A stretch of DNA of 64,000 bases from JAVJRN01 sp040218415. GTDB lineage: Bacteria; Bacteroidota; Bacteroidia; Cytophagales; Cyclobacteriaceae. The notes below the pieces were generated by a model. The model saw nothing but the letters and a program-made list of their open reading frames with translations, ran no database searches and had not been told where the DNA came from. The DNA lies in assembly GCA_040218415.1 (NCBI GenBank), contig JAVJRN010000067.1, forward strand, positions 124,001-188,000, read 5' to 3'. Numbering within the stretch: the first letter of the stretch is position 1; each line of letters starts with the position of its first letter. Positions 44,466-54,307 of the stretch are shown in pieces. The translations under genes and the position numbers were made by a program.

Positions 44466-45785
44466 TTAAAAATTAGCTTCCTGAATGTCGCCAACCAATT
44501 GATAGATAGATAGCTCAGCAATTTTGGCATTGTATCGGGCTTCTATCAGGTTGATTTCTGCTTGTAGTAGGTTTTGTTGCGCCGTACGAAAGTCCAATGA
44601 AGTGACCTGTCCAAGACGAAACCGCTCGGAAGCTCTTTCGAAGTTCTCTTCATTAGCTGCCAAATTTCGCTCTTGTGCACTGACCACAAACAATCTGTTT
44701 TGATAATCAGACCATGTATTTTCAAAATTGAGTATAGCTTGTTGTTTGGCTTCTCGCAAAGTTGTTTCTTCAATCACCTGATTGATTCTGGCATTTTGAA
44801 CGGCAGTTCTCGTCGCTCCTCCATCGAATAAATTCCATCGCAATGTTGCCCCATAGGAGAGTCCGCTACTTGTACTGGCGGCTAGGAACGAAGCGCTGTT
44901 GTTGTTACCCAGTCGGTAGTTATAATTACCATCAAGCGCTATTGTGGGCAAATATCTACTTGTGTTGATACGCGTATTGTAAGCGCTGACAGTCAATCCT
45001 GCCTGAGAAAGTAATATTTGCGTATTGTTCTGCATCAGTTTTGACTCAAACACACCCTTACTTTCCAACATGGAGAAATCAATCGTCGTATCTACTTGAA
45101 AATCAGCTTTGGCATCTCTCGCCAATAAAAAATTCAGATTGCGACGCGCATTGGCCAGCGTCTGCTTAGCATTGAGGAGATTGATACTGTCAGTATTGAC
45201 ATCCACCTGCGCATTGGTAATGTCAAGCTTGGTGTTTTGACCATAGTCAAAGCCATAAGAAGCCCTTATCAACCTATCCTTAGATATCTGGAGGGTAGAT
45301 TGTAAGCTTTTGACTGTTTTTTGAGTTCTCGCTACTTCATAATAAGAATTGAATAAGTCCAATAAAACCACCTCCAAAGTAGCACGAGCATTAAGCTGGC
45401 TTATTGAATAGTTGGCTTGATTTAAACTCATTGACAATGATCGATTAAACCCATCAAAAAGCACCCAATTGACATTTAAACCTGCAGATCTGCTATCTGA
45501 CTTGGCACCATTCAACGTACGACTTGTACCATCTTGTAGGTCGGCAGTTACATTGTCCGTGTTATAGGTAATGTTGGCGGTACCACTTACCGTTGGCAAG
45601 TAGCCAGAGTTATACACACTTTGATTGTTTTCTTGAATCAAAATTGACTGATTAGCTCTTACAATATCAAAGTTGGACTCTATAGCCAAGGCAATGGCAT
45701 CTTGCTTACCCAATAACTCTTGAGCGTGGGTAGAAATAACAACCAACAAAAGAAGGGTATATACGAAAAATTTTCTATTATCCAT
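44466..45785 (-). CDS. TolC-family outer membrane efflux protein
   Basis: About 439 aa from the ATG at 45785, which gives a signal peptide (MDNRKFFVYTLLLLVVISTHAQ). A longer start at 45806 would add seven residues. Two OEP repeats form the trimeric beta-barrel and alpha-helical tunnel (conserved ALDGNYNYRLG region and LNLFDGGATRTAVQNARI). Third gene of an operon whose order is adaptor, RND permease, TolC; its start overlaps the permease stop by 8 bp, so the complex subunits are translationally coupled. Confidence 0.92.
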   Translation of the reverse strand: MDNRKFFVYTLLLLVVISTHAQELLGKQDAIALAIESNFDIVRANQSILIQENNQSVYNSGYLPTVSGTANITYNTDNVTADLQDGTSRTLNGAKSDSRSAGLNVNWVLFDGFNRSLSMSLNQANYSISQLNARATLEVVLLDLFNSYYEVARTQKTVKSLQSTLQISKDRLIRASYGFDYGQNTKLDITNAQVDVNTDSINLLNAKQTLANARRNLNFLLARDAKADFQVDTTIDFSMLESKGVFESKLMQNNTQILLSQAGLTVSAYNTRINTSRYLPTIALDGNYNYRLGNNNSASFLAASTSSGLSYGATLRWNLFDGGATRTAVQNARINQVIEETTLREAKQQAILNFENTWSDYQNRLFVVSAQERNLAANEENFERASERFRLGQVTSLDFRTAQQNLLQAEINLIEARYNAKIAELSIYQLVGDIQEANF

Positions 45786-48700
45786 TTGATTCTGTTTGAA
45801 GTTCAATTACTGCTGGTTCTACCTCTTCACGAGCTACTTTTTTTCCAGTAATGAGCCATTTTGCACCTACTTTAATTGAATTGCTTATTGATAGGTAAAC
45901 TGGTAGAATAATGAGCGTAAGCAACGTCGCGATGGCAATACCATATGCAATTGAAATAGCCATAGGTATCAGAAATTGCGCTTGTCTACTTTTCTCGAAA
46001 ATCAATGGTGCAAGGCCAGCAATTGTCGTCAAAGACGTTAAAAATATTGCTCTGAATCTTGATTTGGAGGCTTCATAAAGCGCAATATCATATTCCATTC
46101 CCTCTTTGAGGTAGCTATTGAATTTACCGATAAGGACTAATCCATCGTTGACCATAATACCGATCAAGGCAATTATTCCCAGCCATGAAAGAATATTGAT
46201 AGGGAATCCATGAATCCAATGTCCCCAAGCAACACCCACCAAACTAAGTGGAATGAGTAAGAGTAAGAGCAGCGGCTGATCATATGATCTAAATGTAAAA
46301 GCAATGGTCATATAAATCAGGAAAATGATTATTGGTATGATCGTATTCGCTGAATTGACTAGTTTGTTCTGCTCACGTTTCTGTCCATCGTATAAAGCCG
46401 TCACGGATGGGTATTTATCCAATATTGGAGGAATGACATTGGTACGCAGGTTATTCAGAATATCAGGAGCGCTCTCGGAAGGATCCGATAAATCAGCCAA
46501 TATTTGAACTTCTCGTCTGCCGTCAAGGTGATTGATCGAAATTTCTCCTCGCGCTATGGTGTAGTTCGCGATTTCTTTGAAGGGAACAAGAGAGCCATCA
46601 GGAGCAGTAATTTTCATTTCATCCAATCGATTAATGCTCGATCGGTTTTCCTCGTCATATCTTACCCAAACCTTTATCTCATCCTGTCCACGTTGAAAGC
46701 GCTGAGCCTGAAAACCAAAGAAACCATTTCGAACTTGCGCCATGACTCCTTGGGTATTTAAACCAAGCAGAAAAGCTTTGTCTTTGAGCGTAATGTTGAT
46801 TTCTTTGATGCCACTCGGATCATTATCGGTAATGTCCTTGAGTAGGGCATTACTTTCCATTTTTAGCTTTAATTCTGTTTTTGCGGCCTTGAGATCTTCA
46901 GTATTATTTCCCAGTAGGGAAATAGAAATTGGACTACCTCCAAAATTTCCACCACCACCGTAGGTCAACGCTTCAACACCGTATACGGGTCCCATTGCCT
47001 CACGAATAGCATTTCCAATGTCGGAAGATCGAAAATCGCGAAGTTCACCAGGAAGAAGGTTGATTCTCAATGATCCGTTCGCTGAGCCAGGGCCAATGCG
47101 TTTGATCACGTTTTCTACCACTTGTATGTTTCCAGTTTGGCGCTGGGTAAAATCCACATTTACCTCCCAAGCTTTGGCTTCTATCGCTGTTAAAATAGAA
47201 TCGGTGATAGCCACGTTGGTGCCTTCAGGCATTTTCAACGTAACACTTACCTGGTCACTGGCTATTTGTGGGAAGAAAGTCGTGCGAATGATCCCTCCAC
47301 CAATGGACCCAAACGTGAGAATCAATAATGAAAAAGCAATGGCCAAAGCTAAAAATCGATTGTCTAAACTAAATCTCAAAACCTTAGCGTAGGTTTTATC
47401 TCTGAGGAATTCAATAATCTTATCTCCAATTTTATTGATTTCTCTCAATTTAGAAAAGACCAAAGCCAGACCTCTTTTTTTGACATTATCCTCTTTTCTT
47501 TCCAGTGCTTTAGAATGGGCAATATGCGCAGGTAGAATGATCAGCGCCTCGACCAATGAAATAGAAAGCGTCAGGATGACTACCAACGAAACCTCACCGA
47601 AGAAGTCACCAATGCGACCATCTAGGAAAAGAAATGTTCCAAAGGCCAACAGAGTCGTTAAAATAGCCGAGACAATAGGAGGGATGACTTCCATAGTACC
47701 GTCTATAGCAGCCTGCACACGTCCTTTACCTTTTTCGTAATGGTGATAGATGTTTTCAGCGATAACAATTCCATCATCGACCAAAATACCAATAACGATA
47801 ATCATGGCAAATAAGGAGAGCACATTGATCGTAATACCGACACTCGAAGCGAAAATGAACATCCCTAGAAAGGCAATCGGCAATCCTAAAGCTACCCAAA
47901 AGGCCAATCGAGTATTTAAAAAGAGTGATAGGAAAAAAAGCACCAACACAATTCCTATTGTCGCATTTTCAGCCAATAACAAGGTTCGTTGATCCAGCGT
48001 GATCGATGCATCACTCACTACATTTAGGTCAAGATCTGGATACTTTTGGTTAAAGTCAGAGATATAATCGCGCACTTTGGCAGCAGTAGAAACCAAATCT
48101 TCGTCATTGGTATTGCTTATCGTAATATTGACAGAGGCTTCTCCATTATAATAGCTTGCATTTGGAGTCTCCGCAAAGCGATCTCGCACCTCGGCAACAT
48201 CTCTCAGCCTGATCACATTTCCATCTAATCCTGCTTTTACAACCAAAAAGTCCAACTCACGAGCAACATACGAGCGTCCATTTGCCCGGATCAAATACTC
48301 TTCTGTATTGGTTTTAATATTTCCACCAGAGGTAATAATGTTTTCCCTCGAAACAGCTCTGGCTACATCTTCGAAAGATAAATTGTAGGCTAGTAGATCT
48401 TTTTCTCTTACCGCTATTTCTATTTCTTCATTTGGATAACCAGAAAGTTCCACTTGCGAGATGCCTTCCAAGGCTCTCATATCGTTTTCTATACCTCTTG
48501 CAATATCCTTAAGTGTCTTCAAATCAACACCTTTACCGCTTAAAGCGAAAGAAATGGTTGATCTAATACTTTCCTGCTTGCTCACCACGATTGGTTCCAT
48601 GCCTGTGGGGAAAGATGGAACCCTATCAACTGCATTTTTAACTTCTTGAACCATCAGGTCGATATCCTGACCTTTCTCAATTTCCACTCTTACTGATCCT

Positions 48701-48966
48701 GCATTCTCATTGCTTGTAGAAAGCACTCGGTCTATGCCAACGATCCCTTTAAGATTATCTTCTATTTTGAGAATAATTCCTTGTTCTATCTCAAAAGGAG
48801 AGGCTCCAGGATAAGTAACAGCGATATTTATCACTTTTGAATCCACTAAGGGAAAAAAGGACGACTTCATTTTCGACATCCCTATGAGACCAAAAATGAC
48901 AATAGCGATCATCAATATATTGACCGCTACAGGGTACTTGATGAAGTAAGAGATGATTTGCCTCAT
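45778..48966 (-). CDS. RND efflux permease (system 1)
   Basis: A 1062-aa inner-membrane proton/drug antiporter of the AcrB/Czc-type RND superfamily. Twelve membrane helices in two halves, with large periplasmic loops after TM1 and TM7. TM4 carries GILVDDGIVIAENIYHHYEKG with both relay aspartates. The TM10 region reads GIMVNDGLVLIGKFN, lacking the Lys of AcrB, as in the subgroup often labelled simply efflux RND permease in Bacteroidota. The substrate cannot be predicted. It follows the adaptor gene after 3 nt. Confidence 0.94.
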   Translation of the reverse strand: MRQIISYFIKYPVAVNILMIAIVIFGLIGMSKMKSSFFPLVDSKVINIAVTYPGASPFEIEQGIILKIEDNLKGIVGIDRVLSTSNENAGSVRVEIEKGQDIDLMVQEVKNAVDRVPSFPTGMEPIVVSKQESIRSTISFALSGKGVDLKTLKDIARGIENDMRALEGISQVELSGYPNEEIEIAVREKDLLAYNLSFEDVARAVSRENIITSGGNIKTNTEEYLIRANGRSYVARELDFLVVKAGLDGNVIRLRDVAEVRDRFAETPNASYYNGEASVNITISNTNDEDLVSTAAKVRDYISDFNQKYPDLDLNVVSDASITLDQRTLLLAENATIGIVLVLFFLSLFLNTRLAFWVALGLPIAFLGMFIFASSVGITINVLSLFAMIIVIGILVDDGIVIAENIYHHYEKGKGRVQAAIDGTMEVIPPIVSAILTTLLAFGTFLFLDGRIGDFFGEVSLVVILTLSISLVEALIILPAHIAHSKALERKEDNVKKRGLALVFSKLREINKIGDKIIEFLRDKTYAKVLRFSLDNRFLALAIAFSLLILTFGSIGGGIIRTTFFPQIASDQVSVTLKMPEGTNVAITDSILTAIEAKAWEVNVDFTQRQTGNIQVVENVIKRIGPGSANGSLRINLLPGELRDFRSSDIGNAIREAMGPVYGVEALTYGGGGNFGGSPISISLLGNNTEDLKAAKTELKLKMESNALLKDITDNDPSGIKEINITLKDKAFLLGLNTQGVMAQVRNGFFGFQAQRFQRGQDEIKVWVRYDEENRSSINRLDEMKITAPDGSLVPFKEIANYTIARGEISINHLDGRREVQILADLSDPSESAPDILNNLRTNVIPPILDKYPSVTALYDGQKREQNKLVNSANTIIPIIIFLIYMTIAFTFRSYDQPLLLLLLIPLSLVGVAWGHWIHGFPINILSWLGIIALIGIMVNDGLVLIGKFNSYLKEGMEYDIALYEASKSRFRAIFLTSLTTIAGLAPLIFEKSRQAQFLIPMAISIAYGIAIATLLTLIILPVYLSISNSIKVGAKWLITGKKVAREEVEPAVIELQTESNG

Positions 48967-48969
48967 GAG

Positions 48970-50100
48970 CTATTTTTTAGATATTGAAAGGTCAGAAACC
49001 ATTTTTACAGGCATACCCGCGTATCCACCTGCTACAGGACGGATGATCATATTCGTACCATTGGACAACCCTTTGACAATTACCGTATTTTCTGTAAAGT
49101 GAACTGGACTAATTTCTTTTACTACCAACTCATCATTTTCTACAATGAAAATCTCCTTTTCATTGAGGAGTAAATTACGATTAATCTCCAAGGCATTCGT
49201 TTGTGGAACAGCGGCAATTTTTGCTTCCATGTACATGCCCTCGATCAAACCTTTACCACTAACAGCGATATAAACATTGACTGTTTGGGTTTCTTGGTCT
49301 ATCCGGCCATTGACTCTCTTTACAGTTCCAGTCCATTCTTTTTGGTTACTTAAGTCTGTGAGCTTTACTTCTTTACCCACTTTCATGATGTCCAAGTATT
49401 CGGAATTCACAGCCACTTCAAGCTCAAAATTTTGCAGGGAAATAAACTCACCGAGCATTTGACCGGGTCTAATGAGTGTTCCTGCATTGACCAAGGATTC
49501 TGCCAATACACCATCAAATGGCGCACGAATCACATGTTTTTCATAGCGCTCCTCCAAGTTCTTCACATTGTAATACGTCGTAACTATCTGCTTTCCATTA
49601 ATGAAAAATCGCTCCTTGTCGGTCTTTGACTCGGGTAGGGGTTTAATATTTTGGTTTAAGTCAAATGCCTTGAGGTAATTATTCCATCGTTCAAAAGCGT
49701 CTGGATAATCAAATTTTAGATCTGGCATCATGGCAGCTATTCGATCGTAGAGCGAGCTTCGCTGTGCAAGCAAACTGGTGTAAAACTCTCTGCTATTGAT
49801 CCTTAATAACACATCGTTTTTGCTAAAAGACTGACCAGACTTAAACGGCTTATTTGATTCTAGCAATATGCCCTGCACCTCGGAGTAAATTTCGACTTTT
49901 CGCGAGGAGATTAAGTTGCCATTGGTTTTGACCATGATCGGCACTTCACCATTGATGACTGATTGAGAATAAACTGTTTTAATGACTTGCGGAACCTCGC
50001 GTGACGGAACTTCATTGGAATTAATCAGTGACTTAGCCACGTAAAAAGCCACAAAAAGCAAGGAAATGCCTAATACTATGCCTAAAATTTTTCTTAACAT
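48970..50100 (-). CDS. RND periplasmic adaptor (membrane fusion protein, system 1)
   Basis: A 376-aa HlyD/AcrA-type adaptor. Uncleaved or lipid-free N-terminal helix (LGIVLGISLLFVAFYVA), a barrel-sandwich lipoyl half (GNLISSRKVEIYSEVQGILLESNKPFKSGQSF...), a short helical hairpin, the second lipoyl half (APFDGVLAESLVNAGTLIRPGQMLGEF), and beta-barrel and membrane-proximal domains. First gene of the operon. The DUF2911 gene lies divergently upstream with 281 bp between the starts. Confidence 0.92.
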   Translation of the reverse strand: MLRKILGIVLGISLLFVAFYVAKSLINSNEVPSREVPQVIKTVYSQSVINGEVPIMVKTNGNLISSRKVEIYSEVQGILLESNKPFKSGQSFSKNDVLLRINSREFYTSLLAQRSSLYDRIAAMMPDLKFDYPDAFERWNNYLKAFDLNQNIKPLPESKTDKERFFINGKQIVTTYYNVKNLEERYEKHVIRAPFDGVLAESLVNAGTLIRPGQMLGEFISLQNFELEVAVNSEYLDIMKVGKEVKLTDLSNQKEWTGTVKRVNGRIDQETQTVNVYIAVSGKGLIEGMYMEAKIAAVPQTNALEINRNLLLNEKEIFIVENDELVVKEISPVHFTENTVIVKGLSNGTNMIIRPVAGGYAGMPVKMVSDLSISKK

Positions 50101-50381
50101 GATGTTTTTGAATTCGCGCTTGAAAGCGCAAAGCTGCTATAATTGTTTGCCAACTTGGGTAAAAGCGTGTGAATTTTACATGGGTGGTTTCTAGGTGAAA
50201 AGTACGGCTTATCTAGTCATCGAGAATTTAAAAACGCAGTTGAACCGAGTTTAATAGTATTTAATATGCTTGCTTTGTCTGCTGATATTTTTTTAAACTT
50301 GGGTTTAAGCAACAGCTTTTTTAGCAGAAATAAAAAGTCAAAATACTAACACCAAAAAATCACTTGATCATTATAATAAAA

Positions 50382-50990
50382 ATGAAAATAGTCAAAACTT
50401 CATTACTACCATTCGCTTTGACCGCTTTACTGTTTGCTTGTGGCAATGTCGGAAATAAAGGTCAGGAAGCCCACAATCACCATCCTGATGCAGAGCACGT
50501 GCACAACGACGCAGAAAGCCAAACTACCAAAAAGAAATCATTAAGCCCAAGAACTGCCGCTATGGCCATGATCGGCTCCAATCATGTACACATAGATTAT
50601 GGGTCGCCAAGTAAAAGAGGAAGGATGATTTTTGGTGGATTAGTGGGTTACGGGACTGTATGGGCCACTGGTGCTCATAAAGCCACCACCATCAGATTTG
50701 ATGAAAACGGGGCAATTAATGGAGAAAATATTCCAGCGGGGAAATATGGTCTATTTACTATTCCGGGTGAATCAAGTTGGACAATCATCATTAGCAAAGA
50801 CTGGGATATGCACTTAGCAGATGACTACAATGAAGCCAATGATTTAGTTAGGGTGACATCACCTGTGAATAAATTGGATGAGGTAGTGGAATCATTAACC
50901 TTTGAAGTACAGCAAATGGAGAATAACAAAGGAAAAATCATTATCAAATGGGATCAAACGTCGGTATCATTTGACCTTGAAAATAAATGA
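50382..50990 (+). CDS. DUF2911 lipoprotein
   Basis: About 202 aa from ATG 50382 (an upstream in-frame TTG at 50364 is less likely). Lipobox LLFACG. A His-rich linker (EAHNHHPDAEHVHNDAE) that may bind metal precedes the DUF2911 domain (AMIGSNHVHIDYGSPSKRGRMIFGGLVGYGTVWATGAHKATTIRF...IPAGKYGLFTIPGESSWTIIISKDW). Function unknown. It overlaps the TlpA-like gene by 4 bp (ATGA), starting a three-gene operon. Confidence 0.88.
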   Translation: MKIVKTSLLPFALTALLFACGNVGNKGQEAHNHHPDAEHVHNDAESQTTKKKSLSPRTAAMAMIGSNHVHIDYGSPSKRGRMIFGGLVGYGTVWATGAHKATTIRFDENGAINGENIPAGKYGLFTIPGESSWTIIISKDWDMHLADDYNEANDLVRVTSPVNKLDEVVESLTFEVQQMENNKGKIIIKWDQTSVSFDLENK

Positions 50991-51454
50991 AGTACCTCGT
51001 CATTGTTTCTCTGATTTTGATTACCTCAATATCCTGTCAACCAAAGGAGGAACCTTTTAGTACGAAAATAAAATTAGCTGATCTGACTGGTGCCGCATTG
51101 GATTCAGAACTGTATGAAGACAAAATTCTGATCCTAAATCTTTGGGCTACATGGTGTAAACCTTGTATAAAAGAAATGCCAGTCCTGGAAAGAATGCAAA
51201 ACGAATTATCGGATGACTTTGTCCTACTTCTGGCATCAGCTGAAGAGCTGAAAACTATTCAAACATTTACGGAACGGAGGGTATTTGACCTTCAATTTGT
51301 GCAAATCCAAAATTCTATGGAAGCATTGGGCGTGTATTCTCTGCCTACTACATTCGTCATCGGTAAGGATGGAGAACTAAAGCAAACACTCGTTGGGGCT
51401 CAAAAATGGGATAGTCCTGAACAAATTCAACAATTTAAAAACTACCTGAAATGA
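50987..51454 (+). CDS. TlpA/ResA-like thiol-disulfide oxidoreductase lipoprotein
   Basis: A 155-aa thioredoxin-fold protein with lipobox SISCQ and active site WATWCKPCIKEMP (CxxC). The cis-Pro is in YSLPTTFVIGKDG. It probably reduces or oxidises periplasmic thiols, as in cytochrome c or copper-site maturation. It overlaps both neighbours by 4 bp (ATGA at 50987 and 51451). The next gene product contains CDCCQT cysteines, a plausible substrate; that is inference. Confidence 0.9.
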   Translation: MKYLVIVSLILITSISCQPKEEPFSTKIKLADLTGAALDSELYEDKILILNLWATWCKPCIKEMPVLERMQNELSDDFVLLLASAEELKTIQTFTERRVFDLQFVQIQNSMEALGVYSLPTTFVIGKDGELKQTLVGAQKWDSPEQIQQFKNYLK

Positions 51455-52698
51455 AACTGCTTACTTGTTTCTTGATTGCTGCGATGCTTGTGATTTCTTG
51501 TCAACCGATGAAGGAAGAAACGAACAAAAACTCCACTTTCAGCAACATAGCATCGCCTTCTGGTAGCGATGCGTCATTGCCTTATTTGCTTAAAGGTGGA
51601 GACGGACTGCTGTATATGTCATGGGTTGAAAAGCGAGACTCTGGCTGGATTGATTTAAAATATTCGGTAAGGAGAGAAAACGCTTGGCTTGAGCCAGAAG
51701 TCATTGCTTCTGGAAATGACTGGTTTGTCAATTGGGCCGATTACCCGATGCTGGCCGTTGATAATCAAGGAAATATGGTGGCACATTTTTTAGCTAAAAG
51801 CTCGGCAGGCACGTATTCTTATGATGTGAATGTGGTATACAAACCTGCTGGAGGAAATTGGTCTACACCCATTGTTCCCCATGATGATAACACCCCAACA
51901 GAGCATGGTTTTGTGACACTGCTTCCAAATAACGATGGCACTTTTCTGCTCGCTTGGTTGGATGGTCGAAATACTGGCGATGGAGGACATGATGCCCATA
52001 ACAGCGGTAGCGGAGGAGCCATGACGATTCGTTCAGGCATCATTGATATGAACGGGAATATTACCTCTGGCATAGTACTGGACGCCAGAGTGTGTGATTG
52101 TTGTCAAACCGGAGGCGCCATTACTTCAAAAGGGCCAATCATCGTTTACCGTGATCGATCAGAACAGGAATTAAGGGATATTGGATTTTTAAGGCGAGTA
52201 GATAATCGATGGTCGACCACCAAATTGGTCAATGCAGATGGCTGGAAAATAGCTGGATGCCCTGTGAATGGCCCAAGAATAGACGCGTATGAAAATACAA
52301 CGGCTGTGGCTTGGTTTACGGCAGCAGAAGGCATTCCTAAAGTGAAAGTGGCTTTCATGGCCGATTCCGAAGAGAATTTTCAGCCACCGATAATTGTCGA
52401 TGATGCTGTATCCATAGGAAGATTAGACCTTGTGATGCTGGATAACAAAACCGCCATCGTCAGCTGGCTAGATCTGGTCAATGAAAAACCTTTGATCACT
52501 TATAGAAAAGTAACGATGGATGGAAATATGGCTGAGCCTGTCGTCGTATCCGAAACCAGTGCTTCAAGAGGAAGTGGATTTCCTCAGATGGCGTGGGTGG
52601 ATGGCGAGTTGTTTTTTGCTTGGACACATATTGAAGAAGAAAGAACGACTATTTTGATGAAAACCATTCCTGCTCCATCAATAGCGCTGCAAGAATAA
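51451..52698 (+). CDS. Lipoprotein with BNR/sialidase-like propeller
   Basis: A 415-aa lipoprotein (lipobox VISCQ). Repeated Trp-rich blade-like units (LPYLLKGGDGLLYMSWVEK, NWADYPMLAVDNQGNMVAHF, TEHGFVTLLPNNDGTFLLAWLDGR, FPQMAWVDGELFFAWTH) resemble a six-bladed BNR propeller as in exo-alpha-sialidase-annotated proteins, but the sialidase catalytic triad is not obvious. The cluster ARVCDCCQTGGAI has three cysteines in four positions and could be a metal or disulfide site. Last gene of the DUF2911 - TlpA-like operon. Confidence 0.78.
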   Translation: MKLLTCFLIAAMLVISCQPMKEETNKNSTFSNIASPSGSDASLPYLLKGGDGLLYMSWVEKRDSGWIDLKYSVRRENAWLEPEVIASGNDWFVNWADYPMLAVDNQGNMVAHFLAKSSAGTYSYDVNVVYKPAGGNWSTPIVPHDDNTPTEHGFVTLLPNNDGTFLLAWLDGRNTGDGGHDAHNSGSGGAMTIRSGIIDMNGNITSGIVLDARVCDCCQTGGAITSKGPIIVYRDRSEQELRDIGFLRRVDNRWSTTKLVNADGWKIAGCPVNGPRIDAYENTTAVAWFTAAEGIPKVKVAFMADSEENFQPPIIVDDAVSIGRLDLVMLDNKTAIVSWLDLVNEKPLITYRKVTMDGNMAEPVVVSETSASRGSGFPQMAWVDGELFFAWTHIEEERTTILMKTIPAPSIALQE

Positions 52699-52877
52699 GA
52701 TTTCGACAAAAAGCATGAAAGGTACTGGTTGCAAAGGATTCAATTCGTATTAAAATCGACCTTGATTATAATGAAATGAACACATCAACTAAACTCCTAG
52801 AGAAAATAGGAGAGAGTTGAATCTATTACCTTTTTTAAGAAAGCATGATTTGGTATGATAGAAAAAAGGTTGATAGT

Positions 52878-53168
52878 CTATACACCTTCTTTTTCAGTCA
52901 ACGTTTCAATGATTATTTGTGAGTGAATAGATACTTTGCTTTCCCCAGATTCACATTTTGCGAGTATATCACTAATGCGCAATTTCAATGCTTTCAATTC
53001 TTTTATTCTATGGACTGATTCCTCATTATTTAAGCCAAATCTTACATTGTCACTGAAAATTTTTTCGTTGTGAAACTTAATTTTGTTGTCAATCAACGTG
53101 AGTAGTATGTCTTTTGCTTCATCCGAGGTGAAAACACCTTTGATTAAGTCTAGTTCTTCTTGATTCAT
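52878..53168 (-). CDS. Small hypothetical protein
   Basis: A 96-aa acidic, alpha-helical, cytoplasmic protein (EELDLIKGVFTSDEAKDILLTLIDNKIKFHNEKIFSDNVRFG...). No membrane segment or motif is seen. The pattern LINNKIxFHxxxxFSxxxRxG recurs, by memory, in uncharacterised Bacteroidota proteins. It stands alone, 147 bp from the carbonic anhydrase gene on the same strand. Confidence 0.65.
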   Translation of the reverse strand: MNQEELDLIKGVFTSDEAKDILLTLIDNKIKFHNEKIFSDNVRFGLNNEESVHRIKELKALKLRISDILAKCESGESKVSIHSQIIIETLTEKEGV

Positions 53169-53314
53169 GCTATTGTCTTTTATTAATTTAAAATTTGATA
53201 CGAATACTTTCTGTTCCTTTCAGAACAATTTATTGTTTAGTTGACGACAGGTATTTCAGATGTTTCCAACTAGAGTATGAAAACCTTACCGTGGATAAAG
53301 CAATCTGTTTTCAC

Positions 53315-53956
53315 CTATTTAGCTGGCGCATATTGAAACACTTTTAATAGATCGGCATTGGAATTTTTAGAGATCCCAAGATCCTTGATTAATCCATCTT
53401 TTAGGCTATAAACCCATCCGTGTACATGTGGAAAGTCACCTTTTCCCCATTCTTCTTGTATAAAAGAGATTTTCATCAAATCATGAACCTGCTCTATTAC
53501 ATTGAGTTCCACAAATCGATCAAATCTTTCGGTTTCATTTTCAATACTATCGAGTTCTGATTCATGCATGCGATAGACATCTTTAATATGGAGTAACCAG
53601 TTATTTAAGAACCCAAAGTCTTCATTGCTCATGGCTGCTTTTACTCCTCCGCAACCATAATGGCCGCAAACGATGATATGTTTCACTTTCAAAACCTTGA
53701 CAGCATAGTATACAACACTGAGTAAGTTGGTATCAGAATGGATCACCAAGTTGGCGATATTCCTTTGCACGAAGATAGAGCCCGGCATGGCATTGGTGAT
53801 TTCCGTGGCTGGAACTCGACTATCCGAACAACCAATCCATAAAAATTGAGGAGATTGACCTTGAGAAAGTCGTTCAAAAAATTCCGGATCAGTTTTAAGT
53901 ACATTGTCTACCCATTTCTCGTTTCCTTTAAGAAGGTCTTTGATCGTATCGGCCAT
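53315..53956 (-). CDS. Beta-class carbonic anhydrase
   Basis: Interconverts CO2 and bicarbonate. The 213-aa protein has the zinc ligands Cys43 (CSDSRV with Asp45 and Arg47), His99 and Cys102 (VCGHYGCGGVKAAM), as in type I/II beta-carbonic anhydrases such as E. coli Can (220 aa). Cytoplasmic. Monocistronic, and divergent from no nearby gene; the upstream region is AT-rich with several TAATTA-like repeats (53965-53995). Confidence 0.95.
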   Translation of the reverse strand: MADTIKDLLKGNEKWVDNVLKTDPEFFERLSQGQSPQFLWIGCSDSRVPATEITNAMPGSIFVQRNIANLVIHSDTNLLSVVYYAVKVLKVKHIIVCGHYGCGGVKAAMSNEDFGFLNNWLLHIKDVYRMHESELDSIENETERFDRFVELNVIEQVHDLMKISFIQEEWGKGDFPHVHGWVYSLKDGLIKDLGISKNSNADLLKVFQYAPAK

Positions 53957-54307
53957 ATTCAGTTTTTAATTATGATAATTATATGATAATTAAACCGAAA
54001 GTACCTTGAAGCAAGTCCAATCACAAGTTTTGAGAAACACTATTGTAGCACAATCGTGTTTAAGCCAAATCAAGGAATAAAATTATTTTCTGTCGACATA
54101 AAACCAGTCGAATATACTTGAACAGTCCAAAGGAAAGAAGCAGCTTCAATCCGGAATCAAATAATAGTTCAGCTTCAGAAGTTACCTCTGAAGCTTGGCA
54201 TTTGTATCCATCACTCCTCTGATAACCGATTTGTATTAAGTGCATTAAGAAAGTGCTTTCAGAACATCCAACCACACTTTTTTTAGAGAAAATCACACAA
54301 CCACCGA
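53957..54307. other. Intergenic region with hairpin
   Basis: 351 nt. It holds a perfect 9-bp hairpin (AGCTTCAGA 54171-54179 with TCTGAAGCT 54187-54195). An open frame on the minus strand (54060-54317) has no family resemblance and is judged non-coding. Confidence 0.5.

Noticed and set aside
46325..48649. Several plus-strand open frames opposite RND permease 1
   Set aside because: Antisense shadows of a well-supported gene; no independent features.
51451..52698. Functional sialidase
   Set aside because: The propeller-like repeats are present but the Arg triad and Asp-box set of true sialidases were not found.
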